Shown here one piece after another: positions 53,949-64,000 of a stretch of 64,000 nucleotides of DNA (position 1 is its first letter; each line of letters begins with the position of its first letter). The notes beneath the pieces were generated by a model that did no database searches, was not told the DNA's origin, and saw nothing but the letters and a program-made list of their open reading frames with translations. The translations under genes were made by a program, and so were the position numbers. This DNA comes from Oreohelix idahoensis (taxonomy: Eukaryota; Mollusca; Gastropoda; Stylommatophora; Oreohelicidae): positions 124,001 through 188,000 of the forward strand of contig JAMPIV010017568.1 of NCBI GenBank assembly GCA_024509875.1, read 5' to 3'.

Positions 53949-55338
53949 CTGGGGTTTACGGTGATTCTCATCACACGGATGGCGGCTTAAAAAATCCGCT
54001 CCCAAATTTGTTTTTCCAGATATATACTCAATGCTAAAAATTATAGGGAGCCAAAAGCAAGGACCATCGGAGTAACCTAGAGTTCTCATGCCTAGCCTGG
54101 GCTAGAAACGATAAAGGTTTGTGATCCGTTTGCAACTTAAATGCCTTCCCATACAGATAAATATTGAATTTCTTTATTGCCCATATTACTGCAAGACATT
54201 CTTTTTCGCTAGTTGAGTAGTTGATTTCAGCTTTATTCAATTTTCTGCTAGCATATGCCACTGGGCTTAATTCCCCATCCAATGCATCTGATTTCTGTAG
54301 TAGAGTTGCACCTAACCCAATATTACTGGCATCCGTCCTTACTATGAATTCTTGACTTAAGTCAGGTAATTTCAAAATAGGTTTACTTGTGAGCTTTTCC
54401 TTCAATTCTTGGTAAGCCATTTCACATTGTGGTGTCCATGTAATGCGATCTGGATGTCCTTTACGTGTCAAATCAGTTAACGGTGCACATATGGAATTAA
54501 AGTTTTTGATATACTTCTGGTAGAAACCACATAATGAGACAAAGGATCTCACGTCCTTCTTGGTTTGTGGTCTCGGGGCTTTCTTTAGTTTCTCTAAATT
54601 CTTTGGGTCAGGGGTCATGTTTCCCTGATAAACTGTGTGTCCCAAAAATTCCAATTCTTTACATCCAACGCAACATTTGGTTGGTCGGGCTGTTAAATTT
54701 GCTTCCCTAAGTCGATCAAACAGCATCTTCAGAGAGTCAATGTGTTCCTCAAATGTTTCTGTTGCTATAAGGATATCATCCATGAAATTTGTTATACATG
54801 GATTATTCAGAGGGTCCAATAATTTTCTCATCATTCTAAAGAAGACACTAGGCGCATTCTTCAATCCAAATGGCAATCTATTAAACTCATAGTGTCCTTC
54901 TGAGGTACTAAAAGCTAGGTATGGTCTAACCTCAGGCTTTACTGGAATCTGATAGTATCCTTTACTCAGATCCACTTTTGAGAAATATTTAGCTTTATTT
55001 AGTCTGGCAAACAGCTGATTTGTATCCGGCAATGGATCCACCTGTCCTTCTGTAATAGCATTCAGTCTCCTGTAATCTATACAGAGTCTATGTTCTCCAG
55101 AGGGCTTCCTTAAGAGTACAACACCTGAACTATATGAGGATTCACTGTGCGAAATAATTCCTTCCTTCAACAGATAGTCTATCTCTTCCTTCAAAGCTTT
55201 CTCCTTAGCAAACGGAATCGAATATGGTTTCATACAGACAGGTGTGGGGTCTATCAGTTTCATATCATATTCCAATAGGTTTGTATGCCCTGGTCGGTCT
55301 GTTAACACCTCTGCATGATTATTTAGAACCTGTTGCAC
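53949..55338 (-). pseudogene. reverse transcriptase and RNase H of element B
   Basis: A 434-codon open part (55,338-54,034). RT motifs are LKEEIDYLLKEGII, GVVLLRKPSGEHRLCIDYRR, FSKVDLSKGYYQIPV, LPFGLKNAPSVFF and NFMDDILIA (active-site MDD). Connection SLCGFYQKYIKNF leads to RNase H with IVRTDASNIGLGATLL, SEKECLAVIWAIKKF and QTDHKPLSFL. The open frame stops at 54,034 through a single-base change in a T-run, while the usual C-terminal sequence (GADFLSRHP-like) continues in another frame to about 53,949. The upstream join to integrase is also broken near 55,350. All catalytic residues I can place are present. Confidence 0.94.
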
Positions 55339-55755
55339 TCTCTCTTTCTGAGTTTTTTGTTAAATGTGTACTGATTTTCACCTGTGCTGCTGTCTCACAG
55401 GGGTGTAATGGATATTCAAATGATGAAAGTGGTTCCTTTTTCATCTCCATGGCGATGGACAAGGTCAACAAGTGTGTCTCTTCCTGATGTTCTCTTTCCA
55501 AATATTTCTTCAGGAGATTCACATGATAGATTTTTTCTTTCCCCTTCTTATCTATCTTATAATTTGTTCTAGACACCTTCTCTAAAACTGTATATGGACC
55601 TTGCCATCCAATCTGTAACTTATTCTGACTCCCGGGGAGAAGAAGCAGTACCTTCTCTCCCACAGCCAAATCTCTGTCTTTCGCCTTCCTGTTATAATAG
55701 GCAGCATGTTTCTTCCTGGCTTGTTTCAAATTTTCATTGGCAAGTTTCCAGCCAG
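55319..55755 (-). pseudogene. GPY/F module of element B integrase and linker to RT
   Basis: A short open frame carrying KKHAAYYNRKAKDR, VGEKVLLLLPG and GWQGPYTVLEKVSRTNYKI. The GPY motif is the C-terminal module typical of Ty3/gypsy and retroviral integrases. HVNLLKKYLERE and a linker follow. It is separated from the integrase core by a one-base shift in an A6 run (about 55,756-55,761) and from RT by another near 55,350. Element A lacks this module altogether. Confidence 0.88.
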
Positions 55756-56792
55756 TTTTTTAAACGAGTGGTCAGCTCATTCACATATTGGTATGAAGAT
55801 GTAATGTTTTCCTCTGCCTTTTCATCAGTCCACGTTCTTAACAAAGCTTCGAGTGGACCTTTTATTGGCCTTCCAAACAATAATGTTGCCGGGGCCATAC
55901 CGGTTGAACTATGGGGTACCTCCCGATAAGCAAAGAGGGCGGCGTGCAGGTACTGGTCCCATGTATCTGGTTTTTCGTGTGCCAACTTTCTCAGGATCGA
56001 CATCAACGTGCCGTTAAATCTTTCCACTTGGCCGTTCCCTTGGGGATGGTACACACTACAATGGAAGTGTTTGGCCTGGAAGATCCTGAAAACTTCTTCA
56101 GTTAGTTTCCCCTTGAACTGAGAGCCATTATCAGTCAAGATTTGATTGGGAAAGCCTAACCTTGTGAAAATTGTGAGCAATGCCTCTGCCACATGTTTAG
56201 AATCAATCGATGACAGGGCTACTGCCTCTCCCCACATAGAACAAGTGTCCACCAGAGTCAGAATGTAGCTGTTCCTTCTCTTGGTTCGGGTGAGAGGTCC
56301 CACAAGATCCACGGCAACTCTCTCAAAGGGTGTTCCCACTATGGGCATTTCCCCCAGAGTTGCTGGTGCAGTCCAATGTTTAGGTGCTACTCGTTGGCAC
56401 TCTGGACAGGATTTTACATATCGTTTGATATCTTCAGTTATTCCTGGCCAGAAATAATGACAAGCTATTCGCTGTCCTGTTGCGCTGATTCCCATATGAC
56501 CACTGAAGGGAATCGCATGCCCTAATTCCAACACTTTAGTCCTATATGAAGTGGGAAGGACCAGCTGTCCGTGACCATTGGATTCAGATCCAGCCTTCCT
56601 ATATATCAGTTTGTTCTTCATATAAAACTCTCCCTTGCCTGGAGGTGTATGAGCTTTGGGCAACTTCTTGAAACATGGCTTGAGTGTTTTGTCCTCAGCC
56701 TGTGCCTTCCTCATCTCATCTGGGTGAGTATTTATTGGATTATCCTCCTCCTTTTTAGACTGTGATCTGGTCTGCACTGTTGCCAATATCAC
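55734..56792 (-). pseudogene. integrase core of element B
   Basis: About 350 open codons. Zinc-binding HHCC: HAIPFSGHMG, then KSCPECQRVAPKHW with both cysteines present. DDE core: VAVDLVGPL, LTDNGSQFKG and YHPQGNGQVERFNG. The linker between protease and integrase (ATVQTRSQSKKEEDNP) is also conserved in element A. It is disconnected from the gag-protease frame by a one-base loss near 56,805, which makes the upstream frame stop inside the linker. The intact catalytic residues and near-identical LTRs argue for recent activity of the lineage. Confidence 0.93.
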
Positions 56793-58378
56793 AGGTCTCT
56801 GGGATTCCCCAAGAAGACATATCTACACCCCAATATCAGAGGGTAGATTGGCTCATTTATCACTGCTGCTTTTATGATTCCTTCCACATATCGCGTTTTC
56901 ACTTTTATTCGGGCGACGGGAAGTGTCATGGTAGCTACATCCTTGGTTGCAGTTTGAATCTCCACTGTTTCTGTGGTGTATTGATCGGCCTGCACCAGGT
57001 GAGAACTCACAACGGAATCGTAATCTAAACCGGTATCATATAAACACCTTATAGTGACACCATTACAGATGACATCTTCACACACTGGGGGGTGGTATGG
57101 TTCCTGTAGTTCTTCAGGTTTGACCTTCTTTTCCTTTTTCCCCGATGTCATAGCAGCACAATGAGGAGGTTTCCTTCTACAATGGTCAGTGTCATGATTG
57201 TTCATCTTACAATTTTTACACCACCTTTTTCCTTGGTTGAAAGATTTTCTTTCATCATATTTCCTTTCATCGAATTGTGGGGTTTTATTTTTATTTTCAT
57301 ACCGTGGCCTATCAAACTGGTGCTTACCTTTGTTTTGATCCCTAGGATCAAATTTATTAAAGTTCTGTGGTGCCCTAAAGTTATCCACTTGTTTCTTTTT
57401 ATTACCTGTTACCTCTGCTTGAGCTGCTTGATACCTTTCAGCAACATTTAGCAACTCACCCAGCCTCTCTGCACCTTGTTCCATGAGAAACTTTCTCAGG
57501 TCTGGAGCCATGGACTCTCTTAATTGCTCTATAAGGACCATTTCCTTAAGATCTTGGGTTTTCCCCAGAGAAGTCCATTTCTCCAAGTATGTCTCTATTC
57601 GTGCAGAGAACTGGTGATAGGTTTCACCTGACAGTAGTTTAGCATTCCTAAATTTTTTCCTATAAAATTCTGCGTTCTTTTCATATCTTAACAAAAGAGC
57701 CTGCTTTAGCATGTCATAATTTTCCTGATCACCTCTGCTCATTTTTGCAAAAACTTCATAAGCTGCCCCACGAAGTCCCTGAGATAACTTTAAGCTCCAC
57801 CTTTCTCTCTCTAACCCATATGTGGTAGCTAATAGTTCATACCTATTTAGATAGCTCTCTATATCATCGTCTTTCTCAACAAAATGATCTAAATGAAAAT
57901 TCATAGCTGAGGTTGAGGCTCCCTGGCTAGCAGTGGCATCAGAGGCAAAGGGACTGGCACCATTTTCAGGAGCATGGCCCTGAAACTCAAACTCCCTTAG
58001 TCGTAACTCATGTTCCCTTTGTAATCTCTTCTCCTCCTTTTCTGCTTCCCTTTCTGCAGCTAATCTCTTTTCTTCTCTTTCTGCAGCTAATTTCTTTTCT
58101 TCCCTTTCTGCAGCTAATCTTTTGTCTTCTCTTTCTGCCTCCAATTTCTTAGCCTCAGCCTCAATCTGCAACCTCTTAGCCTCAGCCTCAATCTGCAACC
58201 TCTTAATCTATTTTTCAGCTTCTAACTTTCTTTCGGCCTCTTTTTCTAATCTTCTTTCTTCTCGTTCAATATATTTGTCACATTCAGCAGTGACATAAGA
58301 AATCATAATTTGTCCGTCCATTCCTAACTCTTTCGCAGTCTGTACAGCAGCAGATCGAAATTTTGCCAGGTCGGCCAT
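56789..58378 (-). pseudogene. gag and protease of element B
   Basis: Initiator ATG at 58,378 (MADLAKFRSAA, as in element A). An in-frame TAG at 58,208-58,210 lies within the coiled-coil region, after which 469 codons are open (58,198-56,789). Order: Lys/Glu-rich coiled coil with AEREEKRLAAE-type repeats; capsid-like region (NFHLDHFVEKDDDIESYLNR, YHQFSARIETYLEKW, LRESMAPDLRKFL); basic, Asn-rich stretch; zinc knuckle WCKNCKMNNHDTDHC; then the protease with CLYDTGLDYDSVV (DTG triad) and YPLILGCRYVFLG. Gag and protease share one frame. The nonsense codon disables this copy unless it is read through or internally initiated. Confidence 0.92.
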
Positions 58379-58543
58379 TGTCTAACAGATAAATGTCTAA
58401 ACAATTTTATCTATGACTAATTAACTCAAGACAACACAGGCACTGTGAGCTCAACCTTATTTATTTTCACCCAAGGATACCTTTTAATTCTTATTATTCC
58501 CTGAAGTGAGTTACCCCCAATATTTGTAATAGGGAAAGATTCA

Positions 58544-58570
58544 AAATCCCGAGGGCGAGACCCCAATATA
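58544..58570 (-). promoter_or_regulatory. Primer-binding site of element B
   Basis: Just inside the 5' LTR, on the minus strand, the sequence reads TATAT then TGGGGTCTCGCCCTCGGGAT. Its complement is like a tRNA 3' end (T-loop-like AAATCCCG, stem, CCA). It is similar to but distinct from the site of element A, so the two may prime from different tRNAs. Confidence 0.72.
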
Positions 58571-60995
58571 TGTGGTAAAATGGGATGTTATAAATTTTTA
58601 TAGGGGACTTAGTGTACTGACTGAGATCAGCTGTGAAGGTATCTATATCTAATAAGAGTAGTGTATTATAGATAACCTTACTTACTGCCACATATGTATA
58701 CCTCAGTCAGAATTATTCTGGAATAGTGTGATGACTACGTTATATGTCTAGGGTATGTGTATGATGAATTGTAAGTCATAACAACAACAGACAGATAAAC
58801 AATTTAATTTATTCCACCACACTTGACAACACTGTGACACTCACATACATAAAACACTCTAAGAGGATATCTTAAAGGAGTCACTGATAACTTTTCAAAT
58901 AACAATATGTATTCATTGCTGTCATGAATGTATATGTGTCCTGATTCAAATACAAAGGGAACCAGGAATCACAATCAATTTTAATTACAAGTTATATGTA
59001 CAGAATTTATTAATATGATTCTTGTAGTGACATATATTATTAATGGTATCCTATGTGTGTCAGTTGTGTAGTGGTAATATGAGGTAATACTGGTTTTGTT
59101 TTGTTCAAGCTCTGTTGGTATTTGTCATCATGACTTCAATAGTTTGTTTCTATTGGAACTAGTATTGGAGATGTTCTCAGTTCCTGGTATTAAAACAATT
59201 AAATTCCCCTCTTAATTTTAGTTTATAATGTCATTTTAAGATGGGGGTACATAATGTTGAGCTCCATGGCCACACTCTCTTATCTTGCGTGATGACTGCA
59301 GTAAAAGACTCCTCTGCTTGATTACTGTAATGAGTTCTGGAGCCACCCCACTGGATGCTATATGGACCAAGGAGTATGCTGTCCACCTCTGGCTTCAGCA
59401 AAGCTCTGACCAGGTGCTGCTCAATAACTTTAAGACCACGGTCCCTGAAACAAGAAGGTTGTACCTTCTACGTCAGAACTAATTTATACTCCATTTCTAC
59501 ACTGAGCACAATACATCACAAACATTGAGTTCAGAGCGTTAGGCCAACTGTCAGCTTCATCTGAAATACTTTATACCAGTATTTCCCTCCCTAATGGTTA
59601 CTACGCCTCTGCAATTCCAGCATTATTTCTTTCTAGTTAATAATCTAGGTGTCAGTGTACTGTTTGGCCATTCCATGCAGTTTTACTTTCCTCCGACACC
59701 TTCTGTTCAGGCTGGAGCACTATAGGCTTTACATCATGTTCGCTACTGAACCACACATATATATACAGACATAATTTATCAATTTACATTCAATTTTCAT
59801 TAAAAGATATTGAATATTTCAAGCTTACCACAATTCATGGAAATAATAATAAACAGTTTCGTTGACTGGCAATGAATATAGCACAACTCCGATCTGCCGA
59901 TGTCCCAGGCTTTATTTTATAAAAAATATACACTGGTGCTCAACGCACTGCTTCTTAGTAGGTTTATTACAAGATGTGGCAATGAACAGACGCTCTGAAT
60001 TGTGTATATTCGCAGCTCTACCCAATCACACCACGTCTACACATCTTTTCAAAAAAGTACCCCTTTCTCACGTTTCCCCTGACAACACAAGATAGTATTT
60101 ATAGTCCGACCAATCGTGTTTAGTCTTTCATTTGTTGCGCTCCAATCACATAGGAGTTAACATGGTAGGCTATTTCCGTAACGTAATGTTTCTTCAAACA
60201 CGTTAAAAAAAAATTTTATGAGCAGAAATGATTTCATGCTGTCAGGCACCCCCACTATTTTATTTTGGCCATAACTTGGTAATTCCTAGACTATTTGCGT
60301 AACGTTTTACATATTCTTTGTCAGCAAACCCTAAGGAACCCAAATATACGAATTTAAGGGAGCTAGGTGGCTGCGTTCAAAATGTGCATTTTCCGCCACC
60401 TCCTGTTCACTTCAATCCCCATGTGGTGTCTGGGTACTGTCATGTTTTCAAACGTAAACCCATCTAATGTCATCTTTCCCAATAAGCGTTTTTCAGGATT
60501 TTAAAACCTAACTCTGGGAAGGGTAGTGAATTTTATCACTGTCGATTTGAAATAAAGTTAGCGCATGTGGCCTTACACGCGTGATGGCAGCAATTGTGTA
60601 TCGCGCGACGCGTGTTTAGTGATGCAGGTGTCCCTGCTTTCTGCCTCTCCCTTCTCTCTATCCTTTAGTCCATCTGTCTTTTAGTTACGCCGTGTATAAA
60701 ATGGAATGAATGAAATATTAAATTTAGGTCATTGATCAGCTTGCGTATCTCAAGGTTTTTCCAAGAAATACAGTACACGTTTCATTGAAGAAAGCGTGCA
60801 GCGACACAGTAGGCTTTTACTATCAACGTGAAAGCGTTACAATTTGCCGACGAAGTAGAAAACAAGGGGGATTTCGAGTACAGGCATTGTGACAGCACTG
60901 TTCTTTACCATTCTTCTTTCCTTTTATTAAATTTATTTGTTAGGCTTTGCATTTACGTTTTAATTTATATATGGGGATTAGAATAATTCACGACA
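58571..60995 (-). repeat. 5' LTR of element B
   Basis: 2,425 bp, the same length as the 3' LTR. Visible differences include single bases near 58,581, 58,600, 59,023, 59,085, 60,394, 60,562 and 60,622 and compensating one- and two-base changes in A/T or TA runs, roughly 0.5 percent by eye. Confidence 0.95.
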
Positions 60996-61501
60996 CCCCT
61001 GTAGCTGTTTTTTTTCTTCCCTTACCTGTCCATCTGCTCTCGCTTATTTCCAGGATATGTATCTTGTAGTTCCACATCTCTGCTGTGATTAGTCTCAGCT
61101 TTCCTGCCTCATTCATAGTTCTGACGTTCCAGAAACCAATTCTGGTTTCGTGTTTTGCTGTCGGGGCATCCGTTTTCATGCCAGTGGCTTCCTTTCGGCT
61201 TTCACCACTGTCAGTCATTCGAGCCTGAGACTCCGGATGTCCGTCCCGCAGCAAAGTTTTTCTATTTATTGTTGTTTCCGTAACATGCGATTTTTTTTAC
61301 ATAGACAGGGGTGTCAGCCCTGTGCTAAAACCCCCAGCCTGGAGGACCAGAGTACCAGCTTTTGTCTGACTCCTACCCACGCAGACCAGTCCAGCTTGGT
61401 TGAACCTACCAGGAGTAAATCTCCCACTGGCATAGCTCTGGGGATTGTCAGCGTACACAAGCCGCCATACCGCTACAAGGTATAGGTACCATTGATGGCA
61501 G
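60996..61501 (-). pseudogene. RTE-clade LINE 2, 5' end (endonuclease N-terminus)
   Basis: Continuation of LINE 2 beyond element B: endonuclease start RIGFWNVRTMNEAGKLRLI and ILEISESRWTGKG, preceded by a leader shared with LINE 1 (LLLVGSTK..WSAWVG...). The 5' end of the leader (TTGTAGCGGTATGG on the minus strand, at about 61,480) coincides with that of LINE 1 at 31,576. About 20 extra bases precede the target duplication. CCCCT at 60,996-61,000 is the right target duplication of element B. Confidence 0.92.
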
Positions 61502-61513
61502 AATAAAAAGTTT
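61502..61513. repeat. Target-site duplication of RTE LINE 2, right
   Basis: AATAAAAAGTTT, identical to 49,004-49,015. Confidence 0.85.
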
Positions 61514-61874
61514 ATTTACTACTTAATAACTTTACTACTTAATTATTTTCACTTTCCTTTTCATGTCTTCGTTTCCTTTTTGTGTTTAATTGTATGGTAG
61601 ACAAGGTTTATGTCTTATTTGTTCTTGAAAATCTGTGAATGTTCTAGAAGATTTCTGTATGTTCTGACATTATAATTGCTTTGCGATTCATTTGGATATG
61701 GAGCAAAGGCAAGTACCTTTAGTATTTTTTTCAGTTACTATTGTGCTAGGTAATATTATGTACCTACCTACATAATAATTTTCAGACTTCATTATTAAAT
61801 TTATTTACTACTTAGTAACTTAACTTCTTAATTATTTTCACTTTTCCTTTCTTTCTTCGTTACCTTTTTCTGTC
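61514..61874. repeat. Second copy of a tandem duplication, leading into the Helitron fragment
   Basis: About 61,628-61,787 matches 48,855-49,003. The sequence after each copy also matches (TTTATTTACTACTTA, then TTAATTATTTTCACTTT at 61,511-61,553 and 61,798-61,849). Removing the nested 12.4-kb insertion restores two adjacent units of roughly 270 bp. Confidence 0.75.
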
Positions 61875-62815
61875 TAGGTCTTTTCCAAAAATTTGCAACA
61901 TTTGCTCGGCACTTAAATGGAAAAACGAGCCAAAAGGCATGTGTTGCCATCACGGTAAAGTTAAATTGGAAGAACTTCAAGCACCGCCGGAACCGCTGTC
62001 ATTGTTGACTGGCCAACATCCTCTGTCTACAGAATTTATAAGAAATATCATAAGCTACAATAATGCGTTTCAAATGACATCTCTTGGAGCCAAGGTAGTG
62101 TATGAAACAGGTTATATGCCAACGTTCAAAGTTCAAGGGCAGGTGTATCAGTTGCTTGGTAGCTTACTTCCCAAAGAACGATGTGACCCAAAATTTCTTC
62201 AAATATATTTTATTGATGATCATGTGTCTCAGGCTTCTACACGTTGTAACATCTTTCAGAATCTGAAATTGGAAGTGACTGGAAGTCCAAGATATTTACA
62301 CGAATGTACGCAGGACGCAATGACATATGTCAGACGCTTTGATAGACCGGATTTGTTTATAACATTTACCTGCAACCGCAAATGGCCTGAAATAATAAAT
62401 GCACTGTATGAAAATACCGTTCCACAAGATTGATACGACATAATTAACAGAGTGTTTCACCTGAAAATACAGAATCTTATGAATCTGACAACGAAAGTTA
62501 AAATTTTCGCTACAGTTCAATGTTTCGTGTAAACAGTAGAGTGGCAAAAGCGTGGACTTCCTCATATACATTTACTGCTTTTTGCTTGAGAACAAAATTG
62601 GACCAGAAGAAATAGATACTGTGATTTGTGCGGAACTTCCAGACAAGAATATTGACGCAAAATTGTATGATGTTGTCATTAAGAAAATGATACATGGACC
62701 TTACGGACATTTAAATCCAAATTCTCCATGAATGAACTCCCATAAATGCGTCAAGAAAGATCCGAAAAGTTTTCACCAAGATACCATTACAAGCGATGTT
62801 GGATACTGTCAGACA
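61875..62815 (+). pseudogene. Helitron Rep (HUH nuclease) N-terminal region, decayed
   Basis: Encodes the Helitron-like N-terminal domain that precedes the rolling-circle nuclease. It starts with a Cys-rich leader (near 61,880), then an open frame (61,939-62,433) with FIRNIISYNNAFQMTSLGAK, FKVQGQVYQLLGSLLP, PKFLQIYFIDD and DLFITFTCNRKWPEI. After a stop at 62,431 the same frame continues with RVFHLK, another stop at about 62,530, and then EWQKRGLPHIHLLL (about 62,539-62,580), where HIH is the two-histidine metal site of HUH nucleases. A frame change follows. The later segment (GPEEIDTVICAELPD, then LNPNSP) ends at about 62,815. The helicase domain is absent. Inactive remnant. Confidence 0.9.
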
Positions 62816-63210
62816 AACTACTTATGCTATGGATTTCAATATCTCAACACTTTCAAACTTGGCTCGTACTACTAGAGGACGACCACAGCATACAGTAGCT
62901 GATAATAATTAACTATACCTTTAACAGGTACGTTACCTTTAATAATGCACTGCACACAATGAAGCCCCACACGGCTCATAACACAAATGAAATATACTGA
63001 CTACACATGCCAATACAGCTTGCACTACTAGCAACTTAATAAATAAGTATCATACCCACTGGTATGGCCATCCTGAATGGACATCACAATGACTTTCGCT
63101 CACCGACGAAAGGTATGTACTAGTATTAGGCAAAAACTAAATCACAACTGACTTAACATCACCGATCTACAAAAATGCCGCTAGACAAAACACATTAACA
63201 TTCTAGCAAA
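62816..63210. other. Non-coding stretch, no gene seen
   Basis: Between the Helitron remnant and the last LINE. No repeat or coding motif recognised. Confidence 0.45.
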
Positions 63211-64000
63211 ATGCACTACATCCAAAGATCACATGAAGAAAAGGCAAGCACTAAATCTTGCAAACTAACTTATAACTTGTTAAATAAAGAAGTGAAGACA
63301 AAAACTCGAAGAGATAAAAGACATTTCATCAATGAACTGGCCGTAGAAGCTGAAAATGCTGCAAGAACTGGTAATAGTAGGTGCCTTTATCAAATTACAA
63401 AACAACTATGTCACCAGCCTACTGCTATGGAAACACCTGTTAAAGGTAAATTAGGGAATTCAATACCAACAGAAAAAAGAACAAATGAAGAGATGGGCTG
63501 AGCACTTCATGGAGGTGCTAAACAGACCACCACCAACAGTAACACCTGATTTTAATAATGAAACATCCACAACCACTTTGCCAATAACTTGCGATGAATT
63601 CACGCTGGACGAGATCAAACAAGCCGTTAAAAGATTAAAAAATTTTAAAGCTGCTGGAGTTGACGAAATTTCAGGGGAAATGATTAAAGCAGTTAATGAC
63701 AACAACCTCTTGAGAATTTTAGATATTATAAATGAAGTATGGAGAGAAGAACAACCACCACAACAATGGAAAGACAGTATTATTGTAAAGTTACCGAAGA
63801 AAGGTGATCTATCAGACTGTAATAACTGGCGTGGTATTTCTCTATTATCAGTACCTGGAAAATTATTATGTTGCATGATGTTAGAAAGACTTAAATTGCA
63901 TGCTGACGAAAAGATCAGAGAAGAACAAGCGGGTTTCAGGCCGAAACGATCATGTATTGATCAAATATTCACACTAAGAACAATTATAGAAGAATCAGTG
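63211..64000 (+). pseudogene. RTE-like LINE 3, endonuclease-RT linker and RT start, cut by window edge
   Basis: Plus-strand non-LTR RT of the same general type as LINEs 1 and 2 but clearly a different family. A first frame (63,211-63,501) carries the linker TRRDKRHFINELAVEAENAA. It shifts near 63,470-63,482. A second frame is then open from 63,485 to the window end, with KRWAEHFMEVLNRPPPT, FKAAGVDEISGEMIKA, IVKLPKKGDLSDCNNWRGISLLSVPGKLL and EQAGFRPKRSCIDQIF. RT motifs A to C lie beyond the window. No upstream endonuclease was found, so it is probably 5'-truncated. Confidence 0.9.

Larger units (their letters stand above)
51451..60995 (-). mobile_element. Ty3/gypsy LTR retrotransposon B, Gmr1-type domain order, young
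   Basis: 9,545 bp with two 2,425-bp LTRs of equal length (51,451-53,875 and 58,571-60,995), which differ at only about a dozen positions by eye, and a perfect CCCCT target duplication. In element orientation the order is gag with zinc knuckle, protease, integrase with a GPY/F module, RT, RNase H. Integrase ahead of RT, with Ty3/gypsy-type RT, is the Gmr1 arrangement. Encoded proteins are closely similar to those of element A, while most of the LTR sequence is not obviously alike. Lesions are few: one nonsense codon and about four single-base indels, several in homopolymer runs. Confidence 0.95.

Overview
This window is a piece of eukaryotic (metazoan) genomic DNA made almost wholly of transposable elements and simple repeats. 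I found no host protein-coding gene that I can support. The element mix points to an invertebrate, perhaps a mollusc or other lophotrochozoan. It comprises Tc1 and mariner transposons, an RNase H-bearing I/jockey-like LINE, RTE-clade LINEs, Ty3/gypsy elements with Gmr1-type domain order, a Tx1-clade LINE sitting in U2 snRNA-like sequence, a Helitron Rep fragment, tRNA-derived SINEs and long (TA)n and (CA)n arrays. The taxonomic guess is weak.

Layout, left to right. A broken Tc1-type transposase lies at 1-589, a 44-bp minisatellite at 2,351-2,664, and a 1.34-kb mariner with matching terminal inverted repeats between (CA)n/(TA)n tracts at 4,083-5,424. After AT-rich unique sequence and a 208-bp (TA)n tract comes a decayed I-like LINE (about 10.26-14.18 kb), itself interrupted by a tRNA-derived SINE with a 12-bp target duplication. 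A 24-bp minisatellite with higher-order structure fills 17,648-18,550.

From 19,575 to 31,576 an RTE-clade LINE (minus strand, 13-bp target duplication) is split by an 8.7-kb Ty3/gypsy element (20,669-29,369). At 33.8-41.2 kb there are further minisatellites, a hAT-like terminus, a 5'-truncated LINE tail with a 16-bp target duplication, and two tandem tRNA-derived SINEs.

The most interesting part is 41.7-48.7 kb. A full-length, apparently intact Tx1-type LINE with three abutting open frames begins immediately after a match to the 5' stem-loop of U2 snRNA. Its poly(A) tail is followed by an array of about 230-bp poly(A)-tailed units, most of which again start with the U2 5' sequence. This looks like repeated retrotransposition into one U2-derived target.

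A second RTE LINE (49,016-61,501) is split by a younger 9.5-kb Ty3/gypsy element (51,451-60,995) with 2,425-bp LTRs and a perfect CCCCT target duplication. Both LTR elements have integrase before reverse transcriptase, the copia-like order that marks the Gmr1 group within Ty3/gypsy. The window closes with a decayed Helitron Rep domain and the start of a third RTE-like LINE that runs off the right edge.
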